Origin: Sycobia sp. Sy_11
Taxonomy: Eukaryota > Arthropoda > Insecta > Hymenoptera > Epichrysomallidae
NCBI GenBank assembly: GCA_018907035.1
Contig: JACCIC010000064.1
Coordinates: forward strand, 186,001 to 250,000
Length of the DNA: 64,000 nucleotides
Direction: 5' to 3'
The notes beneath the pieces are model-generated. The model saw nothing but the letters and a program-made list of their open reading frames with translations, was not told the origin of the DNA and made no database searches. Position numbers and translations under genes: made by a program. Positions 34,760-45,998 of this stretch are shown in pieces (position 1 is the stretch's first letter; each line of letters begins with the position of its first letter).

Positions 34760-36559
34760 ACGGTGTGGCCATTCGGTTGGAAAACTAAACGGCGGTGAAT
34801 TATAATACGGATTGTACGGAGAAGTACAAGCTGGAGGTCCAGAAGAGTGCGGACAGAAAGCCAGAGCTGGAGAAAGCGCAGATGGAAGCGGCGCGGCTAC
34901 GAGAAGAGGCGGCATGGGCACATGAGGAAGCGGCTCGAAGTCGTTTTGTAGGTTCTGCAAGCACAGATGCAGCAGTTGCTACAAGGAAGTGTAGTAGTGC
35001 ACCAGATAGGCGGACAGACACCACATCGCGAGGAACGTTTTCATGAGCAGCATGTATCTGCGGAAGCGGCGAGCCTACGGCGGTGAGAACAGGAGGAGCG
35101 TTTGCGACAGCAGCCGCTGCCACCACCAGAGGGTCTGCACTCAAGACTGTCTCGGCAGTCAGCGATTACGGGAAATTCTCCAATAACAACAATGCCGTCG
35201 GTTGGCGAAGACTCCGCCTCAGGCGAGCCATCGTGCATGCATCAGCTCGCGCAGGTGCTACAAAGAAAGGAAAACTGGCGGTCTCGAATTTCGTTCCACG
35301 AAGAAGCGAATACCCTGGTCAAATAATCCGGAGATGACGAGTCTCTGCCTGTGGTTACGTGGGTAAGGAAAGTAGAAGAGCTGGCGGCTGTTAGCAAATG
35401 GACGGAGTATGAGACTTATTTCGCAGCGAAAGGGGCGTTAACAGGAGCTGCAGAAGATTGGTTTCATACTCAACTGAACGTTGGGACATGGGAGCTTCTA
35501 CGGAGACAGCTTCTGCACAGCTTCTCTCGCCAAGTGGACGAGTACAAAATCTTGGAGGCCCTTCGAAAAGATAAACCGGAGCGGAAAGAGACGCTTCTAC
35601 AATATTTGTTCCGTTTGCAGCGCCTCGTGAATCAAGGCCGTATCTCGGATAATTTAGCGCTTAGGTTCATGGTAGATGGTATCCCTGATGCGCCGCATTA
35701 CAAAGCCGTGCTTTATCGCTGTAAAACGTTCGAGCAGCTCATGGATGAGCTGACGTCATATGAAGCAATGAAGAATGACACAGTGAGGCGCGGGGATCAA
35801 CGAGATAGTACGCACGATAGGAGCAATAAGGAGATGGTGTATCCGCAAGAGAGGAAGGAAACGCAGCGAACTACGAGTCGTAGCAAGTGCTACAGCTGTG
35901 GTCAAGTCGGGCATATATCTCGCGACTGCAAGGAGAAATCGATTCCCGGCCTATGCTATAAGTGGCGGAAACCAGGGCACATAGCAGAGGATTGTATGCA
36001 AGGACAACCCAGCGTCGGAATTGAGCCGAACGCAACAAAACCAATAAATCTTGTCCAGGGGCCAGAGGAGCGGAGTCGTAGCCACAAGCAGATGTCGATT
36101 GCAGGAGTCACTATCGAAGGCATGATTGATCCAGGTGCCAAGGTAAACGTGCTGCGTGCCGTCGTTTGGCATCAGATCCAGAGCACAACTCTACGTCGGA
36201 TTACGGTGACCGAGTATCTAGGAACTTTAAAAGGATTTGGAGGCATGGTGATTCCGCCGTTCGAGCTAGTGAAATTAGTTACAATCCTCGATGGCGGGGA
36301 ATATAGCCTCGATTACGTAGTTGTGCCCGATGAAGCCTCGAACGAAAAGGTACTCATCGTAGATCCGCTGAGGGATTTCGCACGCGTTGTGCTGGAATCA
36401 GATTGTGCTATTATTCAGCCAATGGTGGGAAGTGACTATATACGGTTAATGAGTGAGGAACTTAACGACGGAGTGAAAGCTGTCATCGATTCAGTAAAAC
36501 CGGAGTTCCGGGAAGAAGTTCGGGCTTTGGTGCAGTGGAAAAAGTTCCTATTCAGATGA
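34760..36559 (+). pseudogene. Gypsy-3 Gag-protease
   Basis: The N-terminus has a coiled coil (KAQMEAARLREEAAWAHEEA, about 34875-34935). The frame then shifts and continues with stops near 35084 and 35324 into a 402-codon open stretch from 35351. This carries the capsid region (KWTEYETYFAAKGALTGAAE, FSRQVDEYKILEALRK, YLFRLQRLVNQGRISD), a zinc knuckle CYSCGQVGHISRDC (about 35890), a second knuckle whose second Cys is Trp (CYKWRKPGHIAEDC), and the protease site GMIDPGAKVNVL, with D-P-G in place of D-T/S-G as in Gypsy-2. Particle assembly and polyprotein cleavage would be its roles. Confidence 0.85.
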
Positions 36560-36795
36560 AAATCTTTCTCATGGATGAGACCCCGATTTTCCAGCGGCCC
36601 AGAAGACTCGTCTCAAAAGAGAAAGTGGAAGCAGAAAGGCAAGTGCAAAAAGTGGTTGAAGCAAGGCGTAATAGTGAAAAGCTACTCTGAATTCGCCAGT
36701 CCAATCGTTGTAGTAAAAGATGGCAGTCCACGACTGTGTGTCGACTATAAGGCGCTCAACAATATACCTCATTTGTTACGAACAACGGTCAGTAC
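36560..36795 (+). pseudogene. Gypsy-3 reverse transcriptase N-terminus, truncated
   Basis: From about 36575 the frame reads KKWLKQGVIVKSYSEFASPI and VVVKDGSPRLCVDYKALN, the fingers region of Gypsy RT (usual form SPYASPVVLVKKKDG-RMCVDYR-LN). A stop/frame change at about 36558 separates it from gag-protease. The sequence loses RT similarity at about 36790, at the mariner junction; palm, RNase H and integrase are missing. Confidence 0.82.
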
Positions 36796-37110
36796 GAGTT
36801 TACGGTCGTTCGAAGTGATAGCGTGCCATTTCCCCAAACACCATTAATCCCACGAAACGTTTCTCTAGCAGATTTGCCTTTGACGAAGGAAAACTTTAAA
36901 ATTGTGCGAATTTCGGCGTTAGTGAACTCCATGTTTACACGTTTATAACTTTTGAATGCAATATCCAACTAATCATGCATAGCGTTGTTTTGTACGTTAT
37001 GTCAAGACCTTTCAAATGATGTATAGTATTTCCAGATACGAGCTCTATCAGTTCGTCTTGATTATGAGTAGAAATCTAAGACATAAAAAGCTAGTCCTTT
37101 TCTGTATTAT
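36795..37110 (-). mobile_element. mariner-like 5' fragment (mariner D)
   Basis: On the - strand an ATG at about 36935 opens MEFTNAEIRTILKFSFVKGK, then SARETFRGINGVWGNGTLSL, a mariner N-terminal helix-turn-helix of a lineage different from the others here. It breaks off at about 36795 inside the helix-turn-helix. The preceding leader (to about 37110) is AT-rich non-coding sequence likely belonging to the same insertion. Only this fragment remains. Confidence 0.7.
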
Positions 37111-37500
37111 AAGAACTTATATTCACATTTCGTGAACTGTTTAGAGTTCGATCAATTTTTGTAAAACAAGGCACGAAAAAACATTTCGGAGGACCAAATG
37201 CTCGGAAAATGTGATGAATCGATGACAAATTTCATTCCCCTGTCATGTAATGCATCGATGATTTCGGATCAATTTCGATGTCCTTTTTCGGATAATTTTG
37301 ATCTTCGAATTATTATGCCACTCGGTAGACCGGAAATTCCTTCGTCATTTATTGAATCATTTGATATGTTTCAGTAAAACTTTTACCGAGACCAACAATG
37401 AAACACCCTATCACTTGAGGTGTAATAACTTTGCTTCTATTTCTTCCAAATCTCATTAAATTTCGTCAAAACGTAAATCGAAAATGTCCCTTATGAAGGC
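37111..37500. other. Spacer
   Basis: No gene or repeat that I can support. Confidence 0.4.
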
Positions 37501-37529
37501 GCACAATTACAATCAGGTGGCGCCATTAT

Positions 37530-38640
37530 TTGAAACCCTGTTTAAAAGAAACTTTTGAAACAGATCTTGGAGGAAAAACCGAAGGTGACTATACAGATAC
37601 TAGCGATTCACCAATAAATTCTACAAAAGATTGTATAAATGTTGGAAATTGAAATAACTCAAATACAGTTAACTTACAAAAATTTTTCTTTAAGAAATAC
37701 TCCAACGGCATGCATATTAGCACGAAAGATACAACAAGTTATCGAAAAATTGTTGAAATGAGGAATGTATTTAAAACAAATTACAGTCAAAATAAACCAT
37801 TCGTAAATGTACCTGCAATAAATATAAACATTATATAGCTACTTTTTTAATAAGTCCTTAAGGAGAAGACCTTTAATTGAAGGCTCAGGTCTTTTGCCTC
37901 GATATGAGATAGCGAGTGAAAAATAGATTGTAAATTATATGTACTGGGACGATGCCCAGTAATTTACTATTAGCTAACCAAATTGTATGTAATCAGAGCC
38001 ATACGACTAATATTCATTCAATTATTGAAGAACTCGGAAACGCAGTCTACATACATTAAAATGGATCGTCGAAAAAGAGAGTGAAATTCAATTGAAAAAA
38101 TCGACTATTCATATTAAGTCCATGTGTAAATATGGAAGTTAGGTGGCCCGCCGTGCAGAATGAAAACAAGTAACTTTTCTTATAAGGATTGAGAGAATAC
38201 GTATATTATTTAATCTAATGCCTTTAGAGAATTAGTCGAAGTACTGAATATCTCGATATGAAATTCTCTTTCATGATGAAAGTCGATGAGTTTTTTTATG
38301 TCAACTCGGACAATCTGGATACTCACATGATGCTTCTGAAGTTGGCTATAAAATTACGACTGATGGTCATTTTGATATTGTAAATAAAAAAATTATGCAA
38401 TGCTGCCCAACTTAGCAAAGCTGACAGTACTGTTTATTTACAGGCATTTCACGATACGTACAAACTGATCGCTAAATCTTGAGCAGATATTGCAGATTTA
38501 GATCTGACTCTAGATAGGTACAGAAACGAAATTGATAATAAATTAATTAGAATAGAATCTGTGCTTAGAGAGTTGCAAAATAAAGTAGTGAGTGGAATAG
38601 CTTTATAAGTGTACTAGATGAAACTATTAACGTAGACAAT
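37530..38640 (+). other. Unrecognised coding-like debris
   Basis: Short open stretches follow one another in changing frames on the + strand: one at about 37545-37830 (contains TEGDYTDTSDSPINSTKDC and KKYSNGMHISTKDTTSYRK), one at about 37880-38090, and one at about 38400-38605 (contains LSKADSTVYLQAFHDTY and then ADIADLDLTLDRYRNEIDNK, IESVLRELQNKV, coiled-coil-like). The pattern suggests one decayed gene. I do not recognise it. Viral, transposon and host origins are all possible. Confidence 0.25.
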
Positions 38641-38915
38641 TCATTATATGAGGTCTGCATGAAACTTGGCAAGCAGATATCACAGAAATGATAACTTTTG
38701 TCCGCGTAGAAGTTGAAGACAAGGTTCACTCCGGAAAGCCAAAAAGTTTTGAAGGCAAGCAATTAGATGTTTTGATTGTTGAGGATCCATGTCAGTTGAA
38801 GAACTTGCTACATCATTGAACTATATTTTGAATAAAGGATATGTAACCATGTTTTCATAATAAAATTTAAATTTTGGAAAAAATGCTGGAAACATACTTG
38901 TACATTAAATAGTGT
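38640..38915 (+). mobile_element. mariner internal-deletion derivative (mariner E)
   Basis: Reads VEDKVHSGKPKSFEGKQLDV and VEELATSL (N-terminal mariner transposase) and then passes directly into LNYILNKGYVTMFS, which matches the C-terminal end of mariner G (ATTTTGAATAAAGGATATGT at 38827). The whole catalytic domain is therefore missing and only the ends are kept. The tail CTTGTACATTAAATAG is end-like. Confidence 0.7.
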
Positions 38916-39165
38916 GAAAGCAGATATGTATAATATTCATTTTTTAATTCACTAATTTTGCGACGGCCAAAAACATGGCAGCGCAAATTCATTCCGAACA
39001 AAGAATTTATTTTACATTTTAAAATTAAAATACTTATGATGGTGTTACATCTAATTTAGTGGATGTATTTTACATACATACACGGACGTAGATGTATAAA
39101 CACCAAAATAAATAATTACGAATATTATTAGAAATAATATATTAAACATTATTTCTACAATTAGA
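38916..39165. other. Spacer
   Basis: AT-rich, nothing seen. Confidence 0.4.
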
Positions 39166-39520
39166 AAATTAAAACTCGCGTAAACACCGAAAACTGGGCA
39201 AAGGTCGCGACGACTACTGGAGAAGGTAGCCGTCGCAACTGCCAAAACTCGAACGAGTAGAGAGAGAACGCGATATCTAGTCTCTCTCTCTCTACCACTA
39301 AGTTAAGTACAGCGTATGCCGTAGAGGGGATACACTGCGCGCGGCAAAAGAGAGCGCGTTCAATGTATTAGACCGGCGGCCGCTATCCCCTCTAATACGT
39401 GCCGCACGCACACTACTGCACGCTCTCACTAAGCAGCCTGAGCCGCAACGAATGTAGCGAGCGCGCGAATACCAGTATATACAACGGGTGTCCGAAAACG
39501 AATGCACCCGCTGTATTTAA
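39166..39520. other. GC-rich patch with two hairpins
   Basis: A CpG-rich island in AT-rich DNA. TAGAGGGGATA (39322-39332) pairs with TATCCCCTCTA (39384-39394), and ACAACGGGTG (39481-39490) pairs with CACCCGCTGT (39505-39514, one mismatch). No coding frame I believe. Could be LTR or promoter-like sequence. Confidence 0.5.
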
Positions 39521-39774
39521 TTAAATTAACTAAAACAAATGATTTAATGTACGCATGATGTATAAATATATGTATATAAATATTTAAACTTGTGTACATG
39601 TATATTATTACTGTGCGCAGCACACCGGCTGCAAATTATAACGAAATATAAAATAATAATTGTTATAATTATTATTGAGTATTATAATTATTATTGATTA
39701 TTATAATTATTGTTGATTATTATTGTTATTATTATAATTATTATTATTATTAATATAATTATTATAATTCGGCG

Positions 39775-40715
39775 CCTCGTCTGAAATTAAACGAGCGGCG
39801 ACGGAATTATCCGATTATTTTATTATAAAAGGGCCTGCAAAAGGCAAAATCGGCAGTTCGCCCGGTGAACCAACTGCCCCGAAGTTGTTTCACACGAACT
39901 CCTCCCGGAGCTAAAACCTTTCCAAAGCTCAAATTAATCCTGACTTGTAAAAATCCTCTCCGAAATTATTAACTTGATCTCTGCTGTTGCGAGGCGCTCC
40001 TCAGAAGACAGACGGTTAATAATTTACCTTTCCTAAGTAAACGTGATCCTGGTTGCGAGGCGCTTCTCAAAAGACCAGTAGTTTACTTATCCTTACATTT
40101 ACTTATTTCTCCGAAGTTATTAGCTTGATCTCTGTTGCGAGGCGCTCCTCAAAAGACAGACGGCTAATAACTTTACCTATCCTTAAGTAAACGTGATCCT
40201 GGTTGCGAGGCGCTCCTCAAAAGACCAGCAGTTTACTTATCCTGACTAGAAATTCTCCCCTTAACTCTTGATCGTGGTTGCGAGGCGCTCCTCAAAAGAC
40301 CAGCGGAGTTAAGTTTTCCTTATTCTTTTATTCCTTAAAAATCTACTTGTCTCGGTTCATTAAATCCCCGCGTGGAAAATAACACCGGGTATTCGTGCGG
40401 TAACTAGCGCCGAATATTAAAGGCATTGCGGAAAATAGCGCATAATTAACTGTAATAATCATGTAGATCTAGCGATAAATTACCATTATTAATTATTTTT
40501 TGTTTTATATTTATTTGTTTCAGAATCCTATAAATAGAGGAATTGGACTTTTTTTAGATAAATAAATTAATTTTTTGTTATAAAGAATTTATACTGTGTT
40601 CGTGTAATATTATTTTCCTGAAACCGCCGTCCGATCCTGAAAAACTTCCTCCCCTCTCAAAACTACCCTGGGAAGATACAGCGTAGGCTATCCCGAGGGG
40701 GATAGGAACGTTACA
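39775..40715. repeat. LTR-like block, orientation uncertain
   Basis: Ends with GATAGGAACGTTACA at 40715, i.e. TGTAACGTTCC on the - strand, a Gypsy-LTR-like terminus. On the + strand a TATA-like TTATTATAAAAGGG lies at about 39821-39834 and AATAAA near 40560; on the - strand TATA-like and AATAAA sequences are also present, so direction is not settled. It holds the five-hairpin array and smaller hairpins (GGCAGTT 39852-39858 with AACTGCC 39872-39878). A similar start, TGTAACGATCTATATCCCC, occurs at about 52733. No coding region attached: solo LTR or a structured leader. Confidence 0.4.
39963..40313. ncRNA. Array of five covarying stem-loops
   Basis: Five hairpins, 39963-40025, 40034-40089, 40114-40173, 40184-40239 and 40260-40313. 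Each has the same centre, TTGCGAGGCGCTCCTC followed by AAAAGAC, which itself folds as GAGG-CGCT-CCTC. The outer arms differ in sequence between copies yet pair perfectly within each copy: AAATTATTAAC/GTTAATAATTT, TAAGTAAAC/GTTTACTTA, AAGTTATTAGC/GCTAATAACTT, TAAGTAAAC/GTTTACTTA, CTTAACTC/GAGTTAAG. An inner stem also varies in step (CTGGT/ACCAG in copies 2 and 4, TCTGT/ACAGA in copy 3). This is a signature of conserved RNA (or DNA) structure. The biological role is unknown. Confidence 0.65.
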
Positions 40716-42880
40716 ATTTCATAATTGTTAATAATGTAAACTAAAATTTAAATCTTAAAAATAGTTTTATTTTGAATTACAATATTATTAATATATAAAA
40801 AATTAAGAATATTTATATATAAAAACCTTTTTATTTGCTTTGAAAATGTATCATATTAACAGTTATAGAAGAGAAAAGATTCATGAAAGTCCACTTCCAA
40901 TATGCACTACTTTGAAGCCACATATCTATAAATAATCTGGAAATGTTGCATCTACTAACCTTCACTACTTGAAGAGATATTTAATAATGAATGAATAAAC
41001 CACTTGTATAAATTTCGCGTTACGTTATATATGCGACCGTATATTTTTCTCAAAATTTAATGATCCTTTTGTAGATGTAATTTTATTGAATAAATAAAAT
41101 TGAAAAATACTTTTGGTGATCGTATGAAAAATTCAGCATTTAATTTTAATTAATAATTACATTGTTTAAGAGCGAATAAAAAATAATAGTTAAGTATAAT
41201 TTATCAGCTATGTAAATTTGGCAAATTGAACATTTAAAGTGGTTGATACAATTAACGCACATAACTTAAAAATTTTTAAATATTTATTTAACACAGGAAA
41301 TTGTCAACAGCTACAATGATATAAAAGCTATTTTATGTTCAAATAGCTTAAACATAATTCAGATTTAAAGTCATTGTATTATCCATGTAGATATTAAATA
41401 TCATCTGTCTTTTAAATTACGAAGTGTTTGAAAAGCTTCTTGCAACAGCTGCGAGGACTAAATACTATAGTTTCCACTAGATGATATGCAGATTTGCAAT
41501 GTGACTGTGTTAGTTTAGGAAGAATAAAACAATTCGAAAAAGTTTTTCGAGTAATTGTGTACAGGCTAGTTTTATGAAGATTATTCTCGTAAAATTTATC
41601 TGATACAGTACCAAAGAGTCCTGAAGGATTCAACCTCAATAAAAAGTGGTGCGTGGATCAGTATGCAAGCAGTATGCACCGAATGCTCTCCATATATGCA
41701 TATGCAATGTAGGTAGTTGCATAAATTTCTAAATATAATCAGCATTTATATAGATATACAACTTTTTTTATATTGACATCGTATATTCGATATCATGTTA
41801 AAAATTCACTGTGAATGCTTTCATAGCATTTCCATGTAAAAGGTATATACCTAATACTGTTCATATAAAGGTTTGCAACGCAGGTAGGTGTATAAATTTC
41901 TTAAAATAATCAGCATTTATATAGATCTATAATTTTTTTAATCTGATATCATATATTCAATAACATGCAAAAATTCACTGTGAATGCTTTCACAGCTTTA
42001 CATCGAAAGACCAGGACATTATAATTAGTATTTTTTCATATTTCTTACTTCACTGAACTTTTATACGTATCTTTTCTGTGTATATTTTATAGTATGACTT
42101 CATAATGTATTAATGCATCTATTCTCCGTATATTTTTCTGTATTCCTTATTAAGTTTATAGTTTTTAAATAAACTTTTTTTTTAGACAGCTTCATACATA
42201 ACTTTATTGATCTTTGCTGTAATTAATGTAATAATATGTTCAAAAATTAATTAATCATTCAGAAATTTTGAACTTCAGAGATTTGTTATTTTTTGTTGCA
42301 TTTATTTTTTGAAAAATTGTTAAAAAGGTAAGAAATTCATATTTACTGTTTCAATCAGTTACATTAAAGCTGATATTTATTGATGACCTGAAAACAGTAC
42401 TTACTAAGTTTCAGTAAAATTTATTTAATCGCCAAATTATGTGTTCAATCTCCAATTGAAAAAAAAATGTTTTAACATTTCTACCAGGGTATTTTGCAAT
42501 TTAATAATGATAATAATATTTTAATAAATAATTGTTTTTTGTTGTTGTGAATTATTTAATGAAGACCTTTGGATTATTATTGAAGAGGTTTATTTTAAGG
42601 GATTAAATGTTTTTTCTTCCTATCCATAATTTTGCAAAATAATTAATAAAATGTATTCTTAATGACTATATGTTACTTGTTACGTTGTAATTTCCCGCGC
42701 TTAAAGTAGTATGCGATGTAAATTATATAATGTAAAGTAGTTTGCAACGATGATGCAAATAATAATTATATTTAAATGTTCTAAACCAAACGAATGATAA
42801 TAAGAATAATTTATATTTAATTTAAATAAAAAATATATCTCGACTATATAATAAAACGTCGATCCAGAAAGAAAACTCTC
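40716..42880. other. AT-rich spacer with a 171-bp tandem duplication
   Basis: No gene. Segment 41704-41830 recurs at 41875-42003 (both begin GCAA-G-AGGTAG and end with CACTGTGAATGCTTTCA), a degenerate tandem repeat with 171-bp period. Confidence 0.6.
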
Positions 42881-42884
42881 TTAA

Positions 42885-45800
42885 CCCATTAATGCCTAAG
42901 CGCTTTGAGTTTTCATCAACTTTTTGACGCGATTATTTTGTATGTTGTCTTCAATGAAAAAATTCTGTTTTAATGTATTCCACATAGAATTTAATTAAAT
43001 CTTTCAGAATCCCTTATCAAAAGTAAGATTAAACATTGAAAAAAAGATATAGCTGTTTTAAACCAAAAAACGGGAAAATTGGAGAAAAAAATGTTTTAGA
43101 TTTTTTTCATAATGTTATCGCGAATCAATTGGCCTCTAATAGCGGACAAAGTTGGACAAATTGCTTCAGCTTTAAGAGAAAATTTTTGTTATCAACATAA
43201 AATCGCTTTATTTTACAAAATGGCGTCAATAACGTAAAAATTCAATGAAAACATTTCTTATATTTTTTTCTCAATAACTATGGACTTTTTATTTTATTTA
43301 TTTGGTAAGCTGAACCTCTGCATGAGATTATGTTGTAACTATGGACTTAATCACAAAAAGACAAAAGAACAATAATGTCTTAGATTTAGTCACGAAACAC
43401 GTTTCTGGAATTCTGAATTTTCAAAAAAGTTTATTTTCCTGTATTCCGTCCATTCGCTGTTTGTCAAAAACGTTTGACAAGCAGCGAATTCTTACCACGT
43501 GGAGGTGGAGGTCAAGAGTCTTTTTGTTTACTTTTTGTTTTTTTTTTTGTTTTTTTGCTTCTTACAAATATTTTTACCTTTTTTATAATCTTGATTTTTT
43601 TATGTAAATCTTCAAATAGTTGTTATTTTTCTAATTTGGGTTTTTGCTTAATTTTTAATTAATACTTTTAATTAATTCTTAATGACGATTATTGAAACAA
43701 GTTTTACAATGATACAAAGCATATATATTACAATATTTAGAGGTTCTAGTCGGACATTTCTCCGATGAGCAGTTGTTTCAGGAGTTAAATAAGAAACTTT
43801 GTTCGATTTCATTCTAAATTCTTTTTCGATTTCTAGATATTGTCTGGCGATATACATTGCAAAATCTTTGATCCTTCTTTTTTTCTGCTAAATTCCACGA
43901 ATTATACAAATCTAGTGCGTCTATGTCAGTGTTTGCTCTCTTCGCTGTGTTATGCTTTTTAGATGGCAATTGGGGAGTTACACCCGCAGCAGAGGAAGCT
44001 ATCGAAACTTGCTTCGAGTCCTTGATAGAAATATAATTTATTTCACTGTTTTTCTCATAACGTGTTATAAAAGTACCTTTCGGAGCATTTTAATGAGCCA
44101 CTTGTTTTACTTCTTTAGGTACATATTTTCTCTTATTGTACCTGTTGATCTAAGGCCTAGTTTTTGTCAATGTAATATAAGATCAAAAGAAGTAAAATAG
44201 TTATCGAATATAGATGATATTGAGGAATTTCTAAAGTTGACGATTTCTTGAAAAATGGATCTAATAAATTTATTATTACACTTGAACCAAGAGTATATTT
44301 ATTTAGAATATTCACACTTGGATTTTTACCGTAGTACAAATCTAAATCTAATAAAAATCAATCTGATGTACAAAGCCCCCAAAACTTCAAACCAAATCGA
44401 ATAGGCTTACCGCGAATAAATTGTTTTAGAGAAGTTCTGGCACATGATTTGGCTATCATTTCATCTATGGAAAGGGCACTACTTATATATCTAAAAACTT
44501 GAATATTTTTTCTAAGCTTATTCAACATAACTTCGACTGTCCATCCTTTATCACTAGAATTATTATGTTTCGCTGTAGAGTATTTTAGACGAGATTTGAT
44601 TTCTTCAAAAGTGGATCGTAACATGACTTGTTGAACTATATCACAAGACAATAATATATCAGATGATCAGTAATCTTGCTGGGATTTCCTTTTATTGAAA
44701 GAAGATAGGATAATTATTCCCAAAAACGTTTCTAACTCTATTCTTTGAAGATCATAGCCATTTGCACTCGTAGCTTCTGAAATGAATTTAATTAATTTTT
44801 CCTATCATCCGAAACGAATAGCTCAAATAATTCAATAGGACTAGATCCACACGGGTCACCCACTTATAAATATGATCATTTTCTACTTTAGTTTGATTGG
44901 CCGAATAAGTTTTAGAAATAGTTCTGTATCAATATTGTGATACGATATTATCAATATCTTCATGATCAAACTGGTCCACTTCGGACCCAGAATCAGAATC
45001 TCCAGAATCATCTGGATTTGGTAAATCAATGATTTCGTCGTAGTTATTATTAGAATCGTCAAATTCACGAAGTGCATGGCTGTTATCTGTATTTTGTGCT
45101 CGTTTTTTACGCATTTTACAAAATGAAAAATTAAACAAATTGAACAAAAATCATTTTATTTTTACAGTACTTTTTCAGCGACAGTTCAGAGAATAACATG
45201 CTAATCGTTTGCAAATGTAACGTAACATTAAAAAATATGAAAAAAAAGTTATAAATTTTTTGTGTTCTATTTATGACGCTGAAATTGAAATTTGGAAATG
45301 ATCAATTTTTGATATAACTATAATTTTATCTATATCCTGAAAGACGTATGAGAAACGTTCAACGTGACGAATTTTATCTAGTATCTTGAATCAAAAATCT
45401 AACATTTAACTATTCTTTGTCCCATGATTTCATTCACTCAGAAAAATTATGTGCAATATGTAAAAACATTCTTTTTTACAACGTCGATTGGGAGGCTTTA
45501 GCCGTAATTACTTTTTTCTTGAAAACTATAGACTTACTCAGAAACTGGAAAAGCACAAAAATGGCTTAGAATTATTTAAGGAATCCTTACCAGTTTTGTC
45601 GTAATTATTTGAGATAATTTAGATTTGTTTTGAAAATTCGGAAAATCTGCTTTTCTTTTTTTTTTTAAAGTGATTTTATGTTGAGAACAAAAATTTCCAC
45701 TTAAAGCTGAAGCAATGTGTCCACCTTCGTCCACAATTAGAGGTCAATTTATTCGCGATAACATTATGAAAAAAAATCTGAAACATTTTTTTTCTCCAAT

Positions 45801-45994
45801 TTTTCATGCTTTTTGGGTTTAAAACAGCCATATCTTTTTTCTCTATATTTAATCTTGATTTTGATAACGGATTCTGAAAGAGCATAAAATTTTATGTGGA
45901 ATGCATTAAAACAGAATTTTTTCAATGAAGATAACATATAAAATAATCGTGTCGAAAAGTTGACCTAAAATCGAGGCGCTTGAGCATTAATGGG
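42885..45994 (-). mobile_element. piggyBac-like DNA transposon with long terminal inverted repeats
   Basis: Both ends read CCCATTAATGC inward and are flanked by TTAA (42881-42884 and 45995-45998), the piggyBac target duplication. The inverted repeats extend about 330 bp (42885 to about 43215 and about 45668 to 45994) with moderate divergence. The transposase is on the - strand. At 3110 bp the length is normal for an autonomous piggyBac-like element. The transposase is broken, so this copy cannot move itself. Confidence 0.9.
43680..45114 (-). pseudogene. piggyBac-like transposase
   Basis: Starts with MRKKRAQNTDNSHALREFDD at about 45114 and an acidic stretch (NPDDSGDSDSGSEVDQFDHE) typical of the N-terminus of these enzymes. 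The DDE_Tnp_1_7-type core is clear at 44651-44358: LRKNIQVFRYISSALSIDEM, then RTSLKQFIRGKPIRFGLKFW, where piggyBac proteins have IDE-M and KPI-WG-K-W. Further fragments near 44100-43870 include KGTFITRYEKNSEINYISIK and DIDALDLYNSW, near the last catalytic region. Numerous stops and shifts. No C-terminal Cys-rich finger was seen. Confidence 0.82.
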
Positions 45995-45998
45995 TTAA

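Larger units (their letters stand above)
33700..36795 (+). mobile_element. Gypsy-type LTR retrotransposon, 5' half (Gypsy-3)
   Basis: A probable 5' LTR/leader, a candidate primer site (TGGAGGCTCAGCCGGGAT at 34482-34499), gag, protease and the first part of a reverse transcriptase lie in order on the + strand. The element stops at about 36795, where mariner D begins in opposite orientation. The LTR limits are uncertain because no partner LTR is in the window. Its codon use is GC-balanced and the gag-protease frame is long, so it is younger than Gypsy-1 and Gypsy-2. Confidence 0.8.
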
